Shown here: positions 34,034 to 43,023 of the stretch, piece by piece
How the letters are laid out: every line of letters starts with the position of its first letter
Numbering within the stretch: position 1 is the first letter of the stretch
Origin: an uncultured Methylococcaceae bacterium
Lineage (GTDB): Bacteria; Pseudomonadota; Gammaproteobacteria; Methylococcales; Methylomonadaceae
Length of the DNA stretch: 56,594 nt
NCBI GenBank assembly: GCA_903863905.1
Contig: CAIPDT010000020.1
Coordinates: 1 to 56,594, forward strand
Reading direction: 5' to 3'
The notes under the pieces: generated by a model
What the model was told of the DNA's origin: nothing
Database searches by the model: none
What the model saw: only the letters and a program-made list of their open reading frames with translations
Made by a program: the position numbers and the translations under genes

Positions 34034-36055
34034 TTACGATAACATTGTTTTCAAGTTAGCCAAGTTAGCTTTACCCCGTTCTTTAATGACTTCGGGTGTG
34101 AGTTGTTTTTTGTTAATCCACTCTAAATCATCGGCAGGTAGTTCGTTTAAAAACCGACTAGGCTCACATTCGGTTATTTCACCATAGCGTTTACGGTGGG
34201 TACAATAACTAAAGGTGCAGGTTTGTTGGGCCCGAGTAATGCCTACATAAGCCAAGCGTCGTTCTTCTTCAATATTATCCGTATCGATACTGTTTTGATG
34301 CGGCAGAATGTTTTCTTCTATACCAATTAGAAAAACGTGCGGAAACTCTAAGCCTTTAGCTGCATGCAAGGTCATTAAGCTGACTTGATCACTCACTTCG
34401 GCTTCTTGATTGCGCTCCATAATATCCATTAGCATAATCTTAGCCACAATGTCGGCTAAGGGTGCTTTTGATGAGTGGCCGTCTTCAGAAGGGCTATTCT
34501 TTTCGGCGATGCGCTTAAGCCATTCGACCAGATCATAGACATTTTTAATTTTACGATCGGCCGATTCTTTGCTCTTACTTTCTTCCTTTAAGAATTGCTC
34601 ATAACCAATCTGTAGAATAAACTCCTCAATGACTTTGAACATATCGCCTTGATCAATCCGTCTTGCGGTATCCAACACCCAATCATGAAACTTTTGTAGG
34701 CGGTGAATGGATTTCTCAGATAAGCGTTGGGTTAAGCCCATTTCCGTACTCGCGGCAAATAAACTTATATGACGCTCATTCGCATAACTGCCTAGTTTTT
34801 CTAAGGTGGTCGGCCCAATTTCGCGACGTGGGGTATTAATAATACGTAAGAACGCCGCATCATCATCGGGATTAACGAATAAACGTAGGTAGCCGAGGAT
34901 ATCCTTAATCTCCGCATAAGCAAAAAATGAAGTGCTACCGCTGATAACATAAGGAATATTGTTCTCTCTCAAGCCTTGTTCAAATAACCGAGATTGATGA
35001 TTGCCTCGATACAAGATGGCATAATCCTGATAGCGTCCGCCGTTTTTAAACTTATGATGCACAATTTCTGAAACCACTTGTTGTGCTTCCACTTGATCGT
35101 TTTTATGGCTCAGTACCCTTAATGGCTCACCATAACCTAATTCACTCCAGAGCCGTTTCTCAAAAGCATGCGGATTATTGGCAATCAGATGATTCGCCAC
35201 TTTAAGGATTCGACCAGTAGAACGGTAGTTTTGTTCTAATTTGATCACTTGTAAGCGACTAAAGTCTTTTTGTAATTGCGCCAAGTTTTCAGGTTGGGCA
35301 CCTCGCCACGCATAAATTGATTGATCATCATCCCCCACCACGGTAAAGCGTCCTAAAGAACCTGCAATAAGCTTAACTAATTGGTATTGGGTGATATTAG
35401 TATCTTGATATTCATCCACCAGCAAATAACGAATTTTATTTTGCCATTTTTCTAAGACCGCCGGATGTTGTTGAAATAATAATACCGGCAATAAAATCAG
35501 GTCATCGAAGTCAACGGCATTGTAAGATTTTAAACTTCGGTTATAGTCTTGATAGAGGTGTGCAACCGCTTGCTGTTCTTTTGGCGATTGCGTTAACGCT
35601 TGTTCGGGTGTGATAAAGGCATTTTTCCATTGCCCAATTTGGTGAGCATACTGATCGACTTGATCAAGATCACAATTCTTGGCCCCGTGGTTGATTAAGT
35701 TTTTTAATAAGGCTTGTTTATCTTGCTCATCAAACAGGGTAATGGCGGCTTTATACGTTAAGACTTTGTGTTCTTTACGTAAAATATCTAAGCCTAAGGA
35801 ATGAAAAGTAGACACGCGTAAGCCTCTGATTTGAGTGTCATCTAAGAGTTTTGAGACACGGCTTTTCATTTCTCGGGCGGCTTTATTGGTAAATGTAACC
35901 GCGGCAATATGCCGGGCAGGTAAGCCTTGTTTCACTAAATAAGCGATTTTTTCAGTAATCACCCGAGTTTTACCACTGCCAGCACCGGCCAGCACTAATA
36001 AGGGATGATCGGTTGCTTTAACGGCGGCTTGTTGTTGAGGATTAAGTTTAGCCAT
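34034..36055 (-). CDS. rep: ATP-dependent DNA helicase Rep
   Basis: Superfamily 1 3'-5' helicase assisting replication past bound proteins. 673 aa, the same length as E. coli Rep. Motifs: Q-motif LNPQQQAAVKA, Walker A LAGAGSGKTRVI, motif Ia TFTNKAAREMKSRV, GLRVSTFHSLGLDIL, motif II YLLVDEYQDTN, motif III VVGDDDQSIYAWRGA, EQNYRST (IV), LMTLHAAKGLEFPHVF (V), and LAYVGITRAQ (VI). LGLDILR and the length favour Rep over UvrD or PcrA. It is downstream of the tRNA on the same strand. Confidence 0.95.
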   Translation of the reverse strand: MAKLNPQQQAAVKATDHPLLVLAGAGSGKTRVITEKIAYLVKQGLPARHIAAVTFTNKAAREMKSRVSKLLDDTQIRGLRVSTFHSLGLDILRKEHKVLTYKAAITLFDEQDKQALLKNLINHGAKNCDLDQVDQYAHQIGQWKNAFITPEQALTQSPKEQQAVAHLYQDYNRSLKSYNAVDFDDLILLPVLLFQQHPAVLEKWQNKIRYLLVDEYQDTNITQYQLVKLIAGSLGRFTVVGDDDQSIYAWRGAQPENLAQLQKDFSRLQVIKLEQNYRSTGRILKVANHLIANNPHAFEKRLWSELGYGEPLRVLSHKNDQVEAQQVVSEIVHHKFKNGGRYQDYAILYRGNHQSRLFEQGLRENNIPYVISGSTSFFAYAEIKDILGYLRLFVNPDDDAAFLRIINTPRREIGPTTLEKLGSYANERHISLFAASTEMGLTQRLSEKSIHRLQKFHDWVLDTARRIDQGDMFKVIEEFILQIGYEQFLKEESKSKESADRKIKNVYDLVEWLKRIAEKNSPSEDGHSSKAPLADIVAKIMLMDIMERNQEAEVSDQVSLMTLHAAKGLEFPHVFLIGIEENILPHQNSIDTDNIEEERRLAYVGITRAQQTCTFSYCTHRKRYGEITECEPSRFLNELPADDLEWINKKQLTPEVIKERGKANLANLKTMLS

Positions 36056-36233
36056 TCAATTTGATAAACGATAATGCAGTGTTAAAGAGGGGGAAGTTCT
36101 TACAGGAGTGCTTATTTTACATGTTTTATGGGTACAGATAGTTTTAATGAGTTTTAGTTAAAGCAGACAGTAAGGTAAAATAGCCGAGATTAACTTTAAG
36201 TAACAAAATCTTATAATACAAAGGAGTCATGCA

Positions 36234-36635
36234 ATGAAAAAAAGTTTATTTTTGGTCGCCGCATTATTAGTATCGGGTAGTGCTATTGCCGCAACGGATC
36301 ACTATATTTTACGTGACGGTAACCATGTCCAGCATTTAAAAGTGACCACTGTTAAAGGTGAAGTGACTGTAAGTGAAGATGTTGATTTTGAAGCCAATGC
36401 GAGTGAAACCGGCAGAGACGCTTGCAGCGCTGATGTTTCTGGTGAAGCTAAAACAGTTGCCGCGAATGAATTAGTCTTAAAAAAACACGCGGCGGGTCAA
36501 GCGGCTTTTTGTGAATTAAAAGTTCATTTAAGCCCAACAGGCGCTAAAGTTGAGCAATCTGATGATTGTGTTAATTTTGCGGCTGGTATTTGTCGTTTTT
36601 CTACCGATGGCAAAGAACTTATTAAAGTTCAATAA
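36234..36635 (+). CDS. Small exported protein, unknown function
   Basis: 133 aa with a clear Sec signal peptide (MKKSLFLVAALLVSGSAIAA-TDHY). The mature part has four cysteines (in RDACSAD, AAFCELK, SDDCVNF, GICRFST), which could form two disulfides, as expected for a periplasmic protein. No family recognised. It has AAGGAGT immediately upstream and a terminator hairpin downstream, so it is a well-formed monocistronic gene. Confidence 0.75.
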   Translation: MKKSLFLVAALLVSGSAIAATDHYILRDGNHVQHLKVTTVKGEVTVSEDVDFEANASETGRDACSADVSGEAKTVAANELVLKKHAAGQAAFCELKVHLSPTGAKVEQSDDCVNFAAGICRFSTDGKELIKVQ

Positions 36636-36652
36636 GCTTTTTTCCTTATTTG

Positions 36653-36688
36653 AGACAGATGATAGTCTTTTGCCGCTATTATCTGTCT
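36653..36688. terminator. Terminator-like hairpin between convergent genes
   Basis: Stem AGACAGAT / ATCTGTCT extended by GATAG / CTATT, 10-nt loop, between the small exported protein (+) and comM (-). The T run is weak on the plus strand. Confidence 0.55.
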
Positions 36689-36702
36689 TAACAGGTGGTT
36701 TT

Positions 36703-38211
36703 TTAAGCACTCCGATCTAGCTTCCGATAACTAATCGCTTCACTTAAATGTTTAATGGCTATATGGTCAGCATGATCTAAATCAGCTATGGTCAGTGCCA
36801 GTTTCAAGATTCGATGATAGGCGCGGTGTGATAAGCCAAACTTAGTCATGGCTTTTTCTAATAATTGATGACCTGCTTCAGATAACACACAATACTGTTT
36901 AACTTCTTTAGCGGTTAATGCCGAATTCGCTTTACCACTTCTGGCTAAGGCAATATTCCGTGCATCTATCACACGAACTCTAATCGTGGCACTGCTTTCT
37001 TCCCCACCCATGGCGCCTTTTCGTAAAACTTCATGGGCAATACGTGGGACCTCTAAGTGCATGTCAATCCGATCCAATAACGGCCCAGAAATCTTAGCCC
37101 GATAGCGGGCGATTTGTTCTGACGTACAATGACAGCGACCTGAAGCATCGCCTAAATAACCACACGGGCAGGGATTCATCGCGGCAATTAATTGAAAACG
37201 AGCGGGAAAATCGACTTGTCTAGCGGCACGAGAAATCGTGATGTGACCCGTTTCTAAAGGTTCCCTTAATACATCCAGTACCTTACGATCAAATTCAGAG
37301 AGTTCATCTAAAAACAAAGTGCCATTATGTGCGAGTGAGATTTCACCGGGTTTAGGATTATTACCGCCGCCGACTAAAGCCACCGCAGAGGCGGTGTGAT
37401 GCGGGGCTCGGTAAGGTGGTTTTAACCAATCACTGACTTTAAGACCTTGGTCACTAATAGAGGCAATGGCGGAGGTTTCTTGAGCTTGCGCTTCGGTGAG
37501 TAACGGCAAGATCGTGGGCAGGCGCACGGCAAGCATGGATTTTCCGGTGCCGGGTGGGCCAAGCATAATTAAATTGTGAGCACCGGCGGCGGCAATTTCA
37601 AAGGCCCGTTTTACATGAAATTGGCCGTGTACATCCGAGAAGTCGATGTCATAGTCGGCAATTTGTTGTTCGGGAGCAGGGTATTCGCTGGGGATGAGGG
37701 TTTGGCCGCTTAAATGCGCACAGACTTCTAATAAATGGCTGGCAGGCACAATTTCAACGCCCTTGACTAACAAAGCTTCTGCACTATTCTCTCTGGGTAA
37801 AATGAGTTTTCGATGTTCATTCCGAGCTTGTATAGCAATAGGCAGTACACCTTTAATAGGACGGAGTTCACCCCCTAAAGATAGTTCTCCAATACATTCA
37901 TAGTCTTTAAGATGGTCGGTGGGGATTTGTCCAGAGGCGGCTAAGATACCAAGGGCGATGGCTAAGTCGAAGCGTCCTCCTTCTTTGGGTAAGTCGGCGG
38001 GGGCTAAGTTAACGATGATCCGTTGTGCGGGGAAGGTAAACTGAGAGTTTAGGAGGGCGCCTCGAACCCGATCTTTGCTTTCTTTAACAGCGGTTTCAGG
38101 GAGGCCAACAATATTAAGTCCGGGTAAGCCATTGGCAACGTGTACTTCAACCATGACCAAGGGAGCATTAATCCCTGAACGGCCACGGCTAAAGATAACG
38201 GCTAAGCCCAC
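36703..38211 (-). CDS. comM: YifB/ComM family Mg-chelatase-like AAA+ ATPase
   Basis: 502 aa. N-terminal Lon-like (ChlI) domain with VEVHVANGLPGLNIVGLPETAVKESKDRVRGAL and NLAPADLPKEGGRFDLAIALG. Then an AAA+ domain with Walker A GPPGTGKSML, the YRAPHHTASAVALVGGG loop, GTLFLDELSEF (Walker B), AMNPCPCGYLGD with the paired cysteines, and sensor RIDMHLEVP. ComM is a helicase promoting branch migration during integration of transforming DNA. It is the last gene of the ubiK-comM minus-strand pair, 40 bases apart. Confidence 0.95.
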   Translation of the reverse strand: MGLAVIFSRGRSGINAPLVMVEVHVANGLPGLNIVGLPETAVKESKDRVRGALLNSQFTFPAQRIIVNLAPADLPKEGGRFDLAIALGILAASGQIPTDHLKDYECIGELSLGGELRPIKGVLPIAIQARNEHRKLILPRENSAEALLVKGVEIVPASHLLEVCAHLSGQTLIPSEYPAPEQQIADYDIDFSDVHGQFHVKRAFEIAAAGAHNLIMLGPPGTGKSMLAVRLPTILPLLTEAQAQETSAIASISDQGLKVSDWLKPPYRAPHHTASAVALVGGGNNPKPGEISLAHNGTLFLDELSEFDRKVLDVLREPLETGHITISRAARQVDFPARFQLIAAMNPCPCGYLGDASGRCHCTSEQIARYRAKISGPLLDRIDMHLEVPRIAHEVLRKGAMGGEESSATIRVRVIDARNIALARSGKANSALTAKEVKQYCVLSEAGHQLLEKAMTKFGLSHRAYHRILKLALTIADLDHADHIAIKHLSEAISYRKLDRSA

Positions 38212-38251
38212 GATAGCATCATGGGCGCAGAACGCTTAAGAGTAATCACCC

Positions 38252-38521
38252 TTAGTTAGAGGCCGCATTAGTTTCACTAGCGCTTTTTGCTTCTATTTCG
38301 GCGACACGTTTTTCTAGGTCTTCTAATTTAGAGCGGGTTTTGGCTAACACCAATTTTTGCACTTCAAATTCTTCACGGGTAACGAGATCTAGTTTACCCA
38401 AGGCACCTTGTAAAACCGCTTGAAAGGTTTTTTCAAGGTCATCTTTAAGAGTATTAAGGCCGGGCGGAATAGCACCGGCTAACCGACTTGCAATATCATC
38501 AATAGCTTTAGGATCAAACAT
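38252..38521 (-). CDS. ubiK: Ubiquinone biosynthesis accessory factor UbiK
   Basis: 89 aa, small coiled-coil protein (BMFP/YqiC family). N-terminus MFDPKAIDDIASRLAGAIPPG, then DDLEKTFQAVLQGALGKLDLVTREEFEVQKLVLAKTRSKL, ending in a leucine-heptad coiled coil LEDLEKRVAEIEAK. UbiK helps the late steps of aerobic ubiquinone synthesis, binding UbiJ and lipids. The adjacent comM is the usual neighbour in gammaproteobacteria. Confidence 0.93.
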   Translation of the reverse strand: MFDPKAIDDIASRLAGAIPPGLNTLKDDLEKTFQAVLQGALGKLDLVTREEFEVQKLVLAKTRSKLEDLEKRVAEIEAKSASETNAASN

Positions 38522-38595
38522 TAGGGGTATCTCATGTGTAGTGTTAGTGAGAAGCGACTTGAGTGAACAAGTCGCTCTTGAACAGATTTTAAGGC

Positions 38596-39441
38596 TTAAG
38601 CAAAGGCTTTTTTAAAGAACTCAGGTTGTGCCAAAGACGCTTTATGAATATCAATATTATAGTAAACAGTTTCAAAGGCTTTGTTTGCAGAATCGCCTTC
38701 TCTAAATCCCGTTAATGCTGTTTTGCTGGCAATCGTAGCACTCCACCAGCCAGAAGGATACAAGCATTGTGGAAAAAACAACGTTTGTAAATGTTCAAGG
38801 CCACTGGCTTTCATGGCATCACGCATTTCACCAATTAACTTCATGTTGTATAAAGGAGATTCGCTTTGTTGTACGATCATGCCATTTTCTGATAAACAGT
38901 TAAAGCAATCACGATAAAACGCTTCACTAAATAAACCTAAAGCCGGGCCGACGGGATCAGTACTATCGATGATGATAATATCGACAGAATTGGGCGCGGC
39001 GTCTTTAACCCATTTAATGCCATCAATGAACTTTAAATCCGCTCTGGGATCGTGGTTGGATTCGCAGAGTTCTGGAAAATAGATTTCAGCCAGTCGAGTG
39101 ACACGTTCATCAATGTCAATTTGTATGGCTTGTTCTACGGAGTCATGTTTTAACACTTCTCTTAAGGTACCGCAGTCACCACCCCCGATAATCCACACTC
39201 TTTTTGGATTTGGATGCGCATATAAAGCCGGATGACTCATCATTTCATGATAAAAGAAGTTATCACGAGTTGATACCATGGTGCAGCCATCGATGACCAT
39301 TAAGTTACCGAAGGTCTCAGTTTCATAAATTTCAAGGTGTTGAAACTCAGACTGTTCTTCGTGTAGTTTTTGTTTAATTTTTAATGAAAAAGCCGATTCA
39401 GCCCCAGGGACTATTTCGGTAAACCATTCTGATGGGTTCAT
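38596..39441 (-). CDS. speE: Spermidine synthase
   Basis: Aminopropyltransferase making spermidine from putrescine and decarboxylated SAM. 281 aa. Blocks: WFTEIVPGAESAFSLKI, GNLMVIDGCTMVSTRDNFFYHEMMSHP, VWIIGGGDCGTLREVLKH (nucleotide site), IDIDERV and IIDSTDPVGPALGLFSEAFY with the catalytic Asp. Divergent from speA across 86 bases, so the two polyamine genes share an intergenic control region. Confidence 0.96.
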   Translation of the reverse strand: MNPSEWFTEIVPGAESAFSLKIKQKLHEEQSEFQHLEIYETETFGNLMVIDGCTMVSTRDNFFYHEMMSHPALYAHPNPKRVWIIGGGDCGTLREVLKHDSVEQAIQIDIDERVTRLAEIYFPELCESNHDPRADLKFIDGIKWVKDAAPNSVDIIIIDSTDPVGPALGLFSEAFYRDCFNCLSENGMIVQQSESPLYNMKLIGEMRDAMKASGLEHLQTLFFPQCLYPSGWWSATIASKTALTGFREGDSANKAFETVYYNIDIHKASLAQPEFFKKAFA

Positions 39442-39527
39442 GTAGAGGATCCTGAAAAAATAAACGAATAAATAAGTGCCTATTATATTAGAATTTACAT
39501 TTATTTAGGCATAAAACGGAGTTTCGA

Positions 39528-41366
39528 GTGAGTTTAAGTCAAAGTAACGCGTGGTCAATTGAGCAATCAACCCAAACTTATGCAATAAACAATTGGGGGG
39601 ATGGCTATTTTTCCATTAATGATCAAGGCCATGTGTGCGTAAAACCCAGTTCTGATAAAGCGCTTGAACTGGATCTGTTTGAGATTGCCCAGTCGCTGAA
39701 TGATAAAAATTTATCCTTGCCGGTGTTAGTGCGTTTTACGGATATTTTAAAAGATCGTGTCACGCGATTATCAAGAGCCTTTGAAAAGGCCTGTGTCAGT
39801 CATCAATACCAAGGCCAATATACCCCGGTTTTCCCGATTAAGGTCAATCAACAGCGTCAAGTGGTTGAAGGGATTTTATCGGCCGATAATATTGGTTTAG
39901 AGGCAGGCAGTAAGCCTGAATTGTTAGCAGTGATGGCGCTTTCTAAGCAAGGCGTGATTGTGTGTAATGGTTATAAAGACCGGGCATATATTCGTTTAGC
40001 CTTAATTGGCTTAAAGATGGGGCTGAACCTGTATTTGGTGATTGAAAAACCCCTGGAGTTAGAATTAATTATCGAAGAAGCCGCCAACTTAAATATTAAA
40101 CCGCAACTGGGTGTCAGAGTTCGTTTATCCAGTATTAGCGCTGGAAAATGGCAAAACAGTGGTGGTGAAAAATCTAAATTTGGCTTGCATGCTCATGAAG
40201 TGCTGCAATTGCTGGAGCGTTTAAAAGAAGCGGACTTAATAGATAGTCTTAAGTTGTTGCATTTTCACATGGGCTCTCAGATTGCGAATATTCATGACAT
40301 TAAAGTCGCTTTAAAAGAAGCGGGTCAGTTCTATGTTGAACTGCAACGCTTAGGCGCCAAGATTAAGATTATTGATGCGGGTGGCGGTTTAGGAGTGGAT
40401 TATGATGGTAGTGGTTCACGTCGTGAGTCTTCTATTAATTATAGCCTGGATGAATATGCGCAAAACATTGTGCGTAGCTTTGCAGAATTATGTGCTGAAA
40501 AGAATTTACCACAACCAGATATTATTACTGAATCGGGACGGGCTCTTACCGCACATCATGCGGTATTAATAACGAATGTGACGGATATTGAATCAGTTTA
40601 TAGTAATGAGCTTGAACTGGCTGAATTGCCCATCGCGCATAATTTAGTGGAGCATTTCCATGATGCCCAATTTGCTTTGTCTGAGGCAAGGGCGCGTTTT
40701 ACCCAAGATAAACTAAGTATCACTGAACTTGCGAAGGCAGAGAATAAGTATTCCTTGGTCTGTCAGCAAATTAAAAGTCACTTAAATCCCAATATCCAAA
40801 GTGAAGCCATTATCTTAGATGAGTTAAATGAGAAATTAGCCGATAAGGTGTTTTGTAATTTCTCCTTGTTTCAATCGATGCCGGATATTTGGGGGATTGA
40901 TCAAATCTTTCCCATTATGCCGATTCATCGCTTAAATGAAGAGCCATCAAGACGAGCAGTCATTCAAGACTTAACCTGTGACTCTGATGGTCGTATTGAT
41001 CAATATATCGATGGGCAAAACCTTGAAAACACCTTGCCTTTACATGTTATTGATAGCCAGAAACCATATTTGATTGGTTTCTTTATGGTGGGTGCTTATC
41101 AAGAGATCTTGGGGGATATGCATAATTTATTCGGTGATACTCATTCTATTAATATAAAACTGGATGCGGAGGGGTATCATTTTTATGATTTTCAAGAGGG
41201 TGAGCATGTTAGTGATTTATTAGACTATGTGCATATTAGTAGTGAAGAGCTTAAAACCGCTTATCGACGTAAATTGGCAGATAGTGCTTTAAGTGAAGCA
41301 GAGCAACAGGCTTTTGAGCATGAATTAGTGGCGGGTTTAACCTCTTATACCTATTTGGAAAAATAA
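39528..41366 (+). CDS. speA: Biosynthetic arginine decarboxylase
   Basis: PLP enzyme of alanine-racemase fold converting arginine to agmatine, the first step of the agmatine route to putrescine. 612 aa, near family length. PLP lysine is in TPVFPIKVNQQRQVVEGIL; other blocks are GLEAGSKPELLAVMA, KSKFGLHAHEVLQLL, LKLLHFHMGSQIANI, IDAGGGLGVDYDGS, ITESGRALTAHHAVL, the active-site Cys segment VIQDLTCDSDGRID and FMVGAYQEILGDMHNLFG. Start GTG at 39528, with ACGGAG upstream. The dehydrogenase gene follows 1 base after the stop. Confidence 0.96.
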   Translation: MSLSQSNAWSIEQSTQTYAINNWGDGYFSINDQGHVCVKPSSDKALELDLFEIAQSLNDKNLSLPVLVRFTDILKDRVTRLSRAFEKACVSHQYQGQYTPVFPIKVNQQRQVVEGILSADNIGLEAGSKPELLAVMALSKQGVIVCNGYKDRAYIRLALIGLKMGLNLYLVIEKPLELELIIEEAANLNIKPQLGVRVRLSSISAGKWQNSGGEKSKFGLHAHEVLQLLERLKEADLIDSLKLLHFHMGSQIANIHDIKVALKEAGQFYVELQRLGAKIKIIDAGGGLGVDYDGSGSRRESSINYSLDEYAQNIVRSFAELCAEKNLPQPDIITESGRALTAHHAVLITNVTDIESVYSNELELAELPIAHNLVEHFHDAQFALSEARARFTQDKLSITELAKAENKYSLVCQQIKSHLNPNIQSEAIILDELNEKLADKVFCNFSLFQSMPDIWGIDQIFPIMPIHRLNEEPSRRAVIQDLTCDSDGRIDQYIDGQNLENTLPLHVIDSQKPYLIGFFMVGAYQEILGDMHNLFGDTHSINIKLDAEGYHFYDFQEGEHVSDLLDYVHISSEELKTAYRRKLADSALSEAEQQAFEHELVAGLTSYTYLEK

Positions 41367-41367
41367 T

Positions 41368-42225
41368 ATGAAAGTGGGCATTATAGGCTTAGGGGCAATG
41401 GGTTTTGGAATGGCTAGTAACCTCGCTAATGCAGGTTACTTAACAGCCGTTTACAATCGTACCACAGAGAAAATGGTTGAGTTTATCGTTGAAAACTTAA
41501 TAACCGCATATCCTACCCCTCAATCCTTGGCGGCTGATGTCGATGTGGTTATCTTATGTGTTTCAGCCGATCAAGATGTATTGAGTGTGGTGGGAGCCAT
41601 TGCTGAAACCTTAAGGCCGGGTACTGTGGTGGTGGATACCTCAACAGTCAGTCGTGATACTGCTCAAACCGCCGCGCGTATCTTGGCAAGCAAACAGGTC
41701 GCCTTTTTAGATGCACCTGTTTCGGGGGGTGTTGAAGGTGCAAAGAACGGAATTTTAGCGATGATGGTGGGCGGGGAGGCTGATGTTTTAGAAAAAGTTC
41801 GGCCGGTACTGGAAACTTTGGCGACTCGGATCATTCACATGGGACCCAATGGTGCGGGACAAGCGACAAAAGCGGTCAATCAAATTATGGGCGCTGGGAT
41901 TAATCAGGCAGTCACTGAAGCTTTAGGTTTTGCAGAAGCTCAAGGCTTAGACATGGATAAAGTGATAGAGGTGATCTCAGGTGGTGCTTCTGGTAATTGG
42001 TTTTTACAGCATCGGGGTGCTACTTTAGTTAAAGGTTCTTTTGCACCGGGCTTTAAAGTCGCTTTACATCATAAGGACTTAAAGATTTGCCAAGGTATGG
42101 CGGTTCAAACAGACTTTCCTACCCCCCTAGTGGATATGACGGTGGTTAATTATCAACAATTGATGAACGAGGGTTATGGGGAGGAGGATATTTCCTCGTT
42201 GTATCGGTTAAAAAAACCAGATTAA
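41368..42225 (+). CDS. Beta-hydroxyacid dehydrogenase (3-hydroxyisobutyrate dehydrogenase family)
   Basis: 285 aa. Rossmann motif KVGIIGLGAMGFGMASNL, YNRTTEKM, substrate motif DAPVSGGVEGAKNGILAMMVGG, and catalytic Lys in GAGQATKAVNQIMGAG. Paralogue of the gene at 13234 with the same domain plan. Placed one base after speA, so probably co-transcribed with it. Candidate substrates are tartronate semialdehyde, succinic semialdehyde or 3-hydroxyisobutyrate; not decidable from sequence. The polyamine context makes a semialdehyde reductase attractive, but this is inference. Confidence 0.85.
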   Translation: MKVGIIGLGAMGFGMASNLANAGYLTAVYNRTTEKMVEFIVENLITAYPTPQSLAADVDVVILCVSADQDVLSVVGAIAETLRPGTVVVDTSTVSRDTAQTAARILASKQVAFLDAPVSGGVEGAKNGILAMMVGGEADVLEKVRPVLETLATRIIHMGPNGAGQATKAVNQIMGAGINQAVTEALGFAEAQGLDMDKVIEVISGGASGNWFLQHRGATLVKGSFAPGFKVALHHKDLKICQGMAVQTDFPTPLVDMTVVNYQQLMNEGYGEEDISSLYRLKKPD

Positions 42226-42239
42226 CCCCGTACAGATTA

Positions 42240-42719
42240 TTAAGCATATAAGTCTTTACTGTTATCCATTGTGTCGGTTTGTTGATACAGTAAAGGTTTA
42301 CCAGGGTTCAGTTTTCCTATAGAGATAATTTCACCGATGACGATAATATGATCACCGGCAGGCGTTGTATCTCTAACTTTGCAGTCAAAGTAAGCTAAAG
42401 CATCTGATAAAATGGGCGCACCTGTGGTATCTTTTTGCCACGCATAGCCTTTCATTTTATCAGCACTAGAGTTTCCAAAATGTGCTGCGGTTGTATATTG
42501 ATGATCACCTAAAACATTGACAGAGAACGCTTCACCCTTTTGTAATAATTGATAGGAATAATAAGCGGGATTAATGCTTAACGCTAATAAGGGTGGGTTA
42601 AAAGACACTTGCATTACCCAAGCGGCAGTAAAGGCATTTTCATGGGTGCCATCGGTTACACCAATGACATATACCCCTTGGCTGAGTAGTTTAACGAAGT
42701 CATTTAGATTTTCAATCAT
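42240..42719 (-). CDS. Flavin reductase-like FMN-binding protein
   Basis: 159 aa, split-barrel flavin reductase domain. N-terminal FVKLLSQGVYVIGVTDGTHENAFTAAWVMQVSFNPPLLALSINP is the flavin-binding signature, followed by KGEAFSVNVLGD, a CKVRD strand and DHIIVIGEIIS. It could reduce free flavin for a partner monooxygenase or act as a small oxidoreductase. It stands alone, convergent with the dehydrogenase at 41368. Confidence 0.88.
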   Translation of the reverse strand: MIENLNDFVKLLSQGVYVIGVTDGTHENAFTAAWVMQVSFNPPLLALSINPAYYSYQLLQKGEAFSVNVLGDHQYTTAAHFGNSSADKMKGYAWQKDTTGAPILSDALAYFDCKVRDTTPAGDHIIVIGEIISIGKLNPGKPLLYQQTDTMDNSKDLYA

Positions 42720-43023
42720 GGGCTGGAGGTTCTGAGGTTAAGGTTTCTTAGTGTGTATATGACAGCTTTAAGTCAATATGTGGTGTTTTATAGTGCTTCT
42801 TGAGGTGTTTTGCTTCAAAGTTGTTAATTTTCAGTTTTTACTATAGCATGGACTGCATGTATATAGTACTTCAGTATTTTATGGTTATTTTCATTGCCTA
42901 GACTATCCGCCCATGAGCTTAAGGCTCTTCTGTAATCAACGTCTTATCGTAATAGGGTTAGGTTGCACTTATTTTTGTACCTTTATTAATATCGCGGTTA
43001 AATATCGCATTGAGCTTAATTTT